64,000 bases of DNA, taken from assembly GCF_001610835.1 (NCBI RefSeq), contig NZ_CP011270.1:6838001-6902000 (forward strand), written 5' to 3'. Shown piece after piece: positions 61,817 through 64,000 of the stretch; the first letter of the stretch is position 1, and each line of letters starts with the position of its first letter. Made by a program: the position numbers and the translations under genes. The notes below the pieces were generated by a model. That model was not told where the DNA came from and ran no database searches. It saw nothing but the letters and a program-made list of their open reading frames with translations. Source of the DNA: Planctomyces sp. SH-PL14 (GTDB taxonomy: Bacteria > Planctomycetota > Planctomycetia > Planctomycetales > Planctomycetaceae).

Positions 61817-62893
61817 TCAGCGGTTGCTGGCGATCTGCTCCGAGGGAGCGGCCACGTCCTGAACGGCGACGCGCGAGACCTTCAGCGGCTTGGAAGCGGT
61901 CGCGAGCTGGCTCCGCAGACGACGGGCTTCGTAACGATGGGCGATCGGCCCGTCGATGTAATGAATGCTCGACGTGTCGGGCTTGTTCAGTCGAATGCTG
62001 TCGTCATTGCCCGGATTGAATTCGTTCGAGCGGGGGACATTGTTCCCCGGATTGAACTCATTGCTCGCCGGCGTGTTGGCGCCGGGATTCGTATTGTTGA
62101 AGCGTTCCCCCGAAGGAATGCTCGAAGCCGGCGGCGTGTACGCCGGAGCCGCTCCGCCGCCCGGTTCGCCTGCGGCCGGACCCCGCGGGGTCCCTCCACG
62201 CGGGCCGAGCTCGATATTGCTGGCGGGCGCGGGCGTTGACCAGTTGTTGGCCGGATTCGCGTTGTTCGGGGGCGTATTGCCCGGGATCGAACTGGGCCGG
62301 TTTCCGTCGAACGTCCCCGTGTTGGCGGGGGGAGTCGTGGCGCGATCGAAGCCGTCCCCCTCGGGGTTCCGCAGCGGAGTCGCCGGAGTCGGCTGCGGAC
62401 CCGCGGGGCGGCTGTTGTCCGGCGTGGGGGTCATGTTCGACCCCGACGATGTCCCGGCGCAGTTCGCACAGTTCCCGCCGCTGCATCCGGACCCGCCGCA
62501 ACTGCTGCATCCGCTGCCGCCGCAACTGCTGCACCCGTTACAGCCACCGGCACATCCGTCGCAGCAGCCGGTCCCGCATCCACAGTCGTAGCCGTATCCG
62601 GCCGAGTAGTTCCCGCAGCAGCCCGACGCACAGGACGAGCAGCCGCCGCAGGCCCCTCCGCTGCAGGGGCTGGAGATGCCGCAGCAGCCGCCGTTGTAGT
62701 ACGACGGGCCATAGGCGGCGGTGTAGTACACCGGAGCGTAACCGGTGTAGTACGACGGACCGTATGAGGTGAACATCGACCCGCTGCCGTAGCGCGTCTC
62801 CCACGTTCCCCAAGGCATCATCTGAGCCTGTGCCGGAGCGGATTGAAGACACGCCATCACGGCGACACAGGCCGTCATCACCACAAAACGCAT
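61817..62893 (-). CDS. Secreted Cys/Gly/Tyr-rich repeat protein
   Basis: 358 residues from the ATG at 62893, preceded by GAGGAAC. Signal peptide MRFVVMTACVAVMACLQSAP. The mature N-terminal half has Gly/Tyr repeats (YYTGYAPVYYTAAYGPSYYNGG) then dense Cys motifs (CCGISSPC, CGGCSSCASGCCG, CGCGTGCCDGC, GCNGCSSCGGSGCSSCGG), then an Asn/Pro-rich linker with repeated NEFNPGNN units (SNEFNPGNN), and a conserved-looking C-terminal segment DGPIAHRYEARRLRSQL. No named family. An exported structural or metal-binding protein is possible. Promoter and strong terminator visible. Confidence 0.75.
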   Translation of the reverse strand: MRFVVMTACVAVMACLQSAPAQAQMMPWGTWETRYGSGSMFTSYGPSYYTGYAPVYYTAAYGPSYYNGGCCGISSPCSGGACGGCSSCASGCCGNYSAGYGYDCGCGTGCCDGCAGGCNGCSSCGGSGCSSCGGSGCSGGNCANCAGTSSGSNMTPTPDNSRPAGPQPTPATPLRNPEGDGFDRATTPPANTGTFDGNRPSSIPGNTPPNNANPANNWSTPAPASNIELGPRGGTPRGPAAGEPGGGAAPAYTPPASSIPSGERFNNTNPGANTPASNEFNPGNNVPRSNEFNPGNDDSIRLNKPDTSSIHYIDGPIAHRYEARRLRSQLATASKPLKVSRVAVQDVAAPSEQIASNR

Positions 62894-62975
62894 GGTCAGT
62901 TCCTCATCGTTGCAGGCCGTACGGGCGATGCGGACGTCACGGACGGCGAACGCAAATCGCGGGCACGGCTCGTCC

Positions 62976-63005
62976 ATTACACCGGTCGCGACCAACGAAA
63001 GTCAA
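62976..63005 (-). promoter_or_regulatory. Promoter of the Cys-rich protein gene
   Basis: Leftward TTGACT (63005-63000), 18-base spacer, TGTAAT (62981-62976), about 83 bases upstream of the ATG. The remaining 62894-63300 gap shows no gene. Confidence 0.6.
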
Positions 63006-63300
63006 CGACGCCGCGCGGATGCTGACGGGGAATCCGACGGGTCGCGGCGGCCCAAATGTGCAGTCCCCTTCGGCTTCACAGGCTGTGATGCCCGCGCGGC
63101 TCCGTCGACCCGCATAACCCTCCCGATCCTCTCAGTTTGCCGGATCGGTGCAACACGGGCGACCGTTCCGCTCGGAAAAGTCCGAGGGGAATGTCAACGG
63201 TTCTGAACGGTCCCCCGAACTTTGGCTCAAGTTTCCGATTCGTGACCTACGGTTTCCGCGGGTCGTCCGTCGGCCCCAGCACCAACCTCCGAAACCGGGA

Positions 63301-63549
63301 ATGAACGACGCGATGGGAACGATGGTCAAGAGCCTGTGGCAGGATGAATGCGGCTTCGTGGTTTCGTCGGAACTGGTCCTGGCGGGGACGGTTGGCGTCC
63401 TGGGCCTGGTGTCCGGACTCTCCGAAGTGGCGGGGAATGTCAACGAAGAGCTCAAAGACATCGGGCAAGGCGTGCGGCTGAACCAGTCCTACAACTGCCG
63501 TCTTCCGAGCGGCGAAACCTGGAGCTTCCAGGACTCCGACGCCCGCTGA
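63301..63549 (+). CDS. Small Flp/pilin-like membrane protein
   Basis: 82 residues: MNDAMGTMVKSLWQDECGFVVSSELVLAG. An acidic EcxF junction precedes the hydrophobic helix FVVSSELVLAGTVGVLGLVSG (about 19-39), which resembles Flp-type prepilins of Planctomycetes; the downstream part has ELKDIGQGVRLNQSYNCRLPSGE. A paralogous gene lies at the end of the window, as seen from its shared C-terminal pattern. Presumably an inner-membrane or pilus-forming protein; not proven. Ends in a strong terminator. Confidence 0.65.
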   Translation: MNDAMGTMVKSLWQDECGFVVSSELVLAGTVGVLGLVSGLSEVAGNVNEELKDIGQGVRLNQSYNCRLPSGETWSFQDSDAR

Positions 63550-63573
63550 TCGTTCCCGTTCGACCGGCATTCA

Positions 63574-63618
63574 CGAAGCCAGCCCCCGGAGTTCTCCGGG
63601 GGCTGGCTTCGTTTTTTT
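63574..63618 (+). terminator. Terminator after the small pilin-like gene
   Basis: Long stem CGAAGCCAGCCCCCGGAG / CTCCGGGGGCTGGCTTCG at 63574-63611 followed by TTTTTTT. Confidence 0.9.
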
Positions 63619-63845
63619 GAGGCTTAAGGCGGCAGGTCGAGCGGGGCGAGGGTGAGTGAGTTCTTCGTTGTGCTCTTTCCTCTGAAGCCGCCGGGTGATC
63701 TATGTCCGACGGCGGTGCCTGGCCATTGGGCCTTCTCCTGGATTCGGGCGGACGGCGAGACAAGCGAAGCGAGTGAGTCTCCGTTCGTCGTTGTGGCCAA
63801 TGCTTCCGGTTTGATCTCTACCTTCAGCCTTAAGCCTTCCGCCTC
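63619..63845. repeat. GGCTTAAGGC / GCCTTAAGCC inverted arms
   Basis: Left arm GAGGCTTAAGGCGGCAGGT (63619-63637) and right arm containing CAGCCTTAAGCCTTCCGCC (to about 63843). The 63619-63851 gap shows no gene. Confidence 0.5.
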
Positions 63846-63851
63846 ACGTCA

Positions 63852-64000
63852 TTACTGAACGTCGTACTGGCCGGCACAGAAGTCCTGGCAATCCTGAAAG
63901 TGGCTTCCCTTGCTCTTCCCCTTGTGGCCGCTCAGCCCTTCGACGCAGTAGCCCTGATCGATCGAGGCGAAGGCCGAACCGACGTCTTCGAGTTCGTTGT
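63852..64000 (-). CDS. Small planctomycete pilin-like protein, N-terminus cut by window edge
   Basis: The frame is open from base 64000 leftward to the TAA at 63852-63854, giving the last 48 or so residues: LEDVGSAFASIDQGYCVEGL and GHKGKSKGSHFQDCQDFCAG. The pattern (V-A-I-x-QGY...GxxGHxxxxxGSxFxDxxDFC) is typical of the C-terminus of the small planctomycete pilin-like family and pairs with the gene at 63301. The hydrophobic N-terminus lies outside the window. Cysteines near the C-terminus might bind metal or form disulfides. Confidence 0.65.
   Translation of the reverse strand, partial: NELEDVGSAFASIDQGYCVEGLSGHKGKSKGSHFQDCQDFCAGQYDVQ

Noticed and set aside
1-64000. CRISPR array or transposase in the window
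   Set aside because: The repeats are widely spaced, structured and without spacers; no transposase, integrase or Cas motif was recognised.

Overview
The window is high-GC bacterial DNA that I place in the Planctomycetes (Planctomycetia, Schlesneria/Planctomyces-like). The placement rests on gene content I recognise: two DUF1559 prepilin-like proteins, a PSD1/PSCyt1 (DUF1549/DUF1553) protein, a DUF1501 remnant, a BBP7-type outer-membrane barrel, a lone tetrahydromethanopterin-linked formyltransferase, small pilin-like proteins and many secreted hypotheticals. No rRNA, ordinary tRNA, transposase, integrase or CRISPR array was seen. One RNA gene was found: a complete ssrA (tmRNA) at 18644-18996.

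Layout. 1-6469: surface-polysaccharide genes (partial glycosyltransferase-like gene, FkbM, CmcI-type and type-11 methyltransferases, MBOAT O-acyltransferase with an SGNH-like partner). 6473-12905: ftr, a GNAT gene, rpsB-tsf with promoter and terminators, a BBP7 barrel, ugd. 13222-17967: a secreted heme-motif protein facing a PSD1 protein. 18565-19033: ssrA with promoter and terminator. 19144-29006: an accessory stretch that looks lower in GC by eye in its first 5 kb (AlkB-like dioxygenase, divergent PanB-like protein, AHSA1 proteins, a HEPN-motif protein, hypotheticals, an FGE-fold/ankyrin fusion). 29608-33493: DUF1559, an internally deleted DUF1501 gene and a beta-helix protein. 33891-39477: FAD oxidoreductase, then an ECF42-type cassette (YciI, sigma factor, YciI, RibD-like, AHSA1). 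40111-47358: zinc ribbon, DUF2293, GDPD, beta-helix, a split WD40 lipoprotein and AlkD-like repair enzyme. 47896-53257: the imuA-imuB-dnaE2 mutagenesis operon with a palindromic operator. 53618-64000: DUF1559 plus lipoprotein, uxs and an epimerase, formyltransferase with two DUF3467 genes, an ECF sigma factor with its likely anti-sigma factor, a Cys-rich secreted protein and small pilin-like proteins.

The most unusual structure is a family of six copies (each about 310-340 bp) of an intergenic element at 3007, 14482, 18122, 39554, 47513 and 57464. Each has related ends, conserved stem-loops whose stems are kept while loops change, and one partly conserved reading frame. Two inverted copies bracket the PSD1 gene. 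I see no transposase, so this looks like a non-autonomous mobile or structured-RNA element; its function is unknown.

Functional links: Ugd makes UDP-glucuronate and the distant uxs gene product converts it to UDP-xylose, consistent with the polysaccharide genes. AlkB-like, AlkD-like and ImuA/ImuB/DnaE2 proteins make a notable set of DNA-damage genes. Starts were chosen from signal peptides, Shine-Dalgarno-like sites and family boundaries; Planctomycetes often lack clear ribosome binding sites, so several starts are uncertain.
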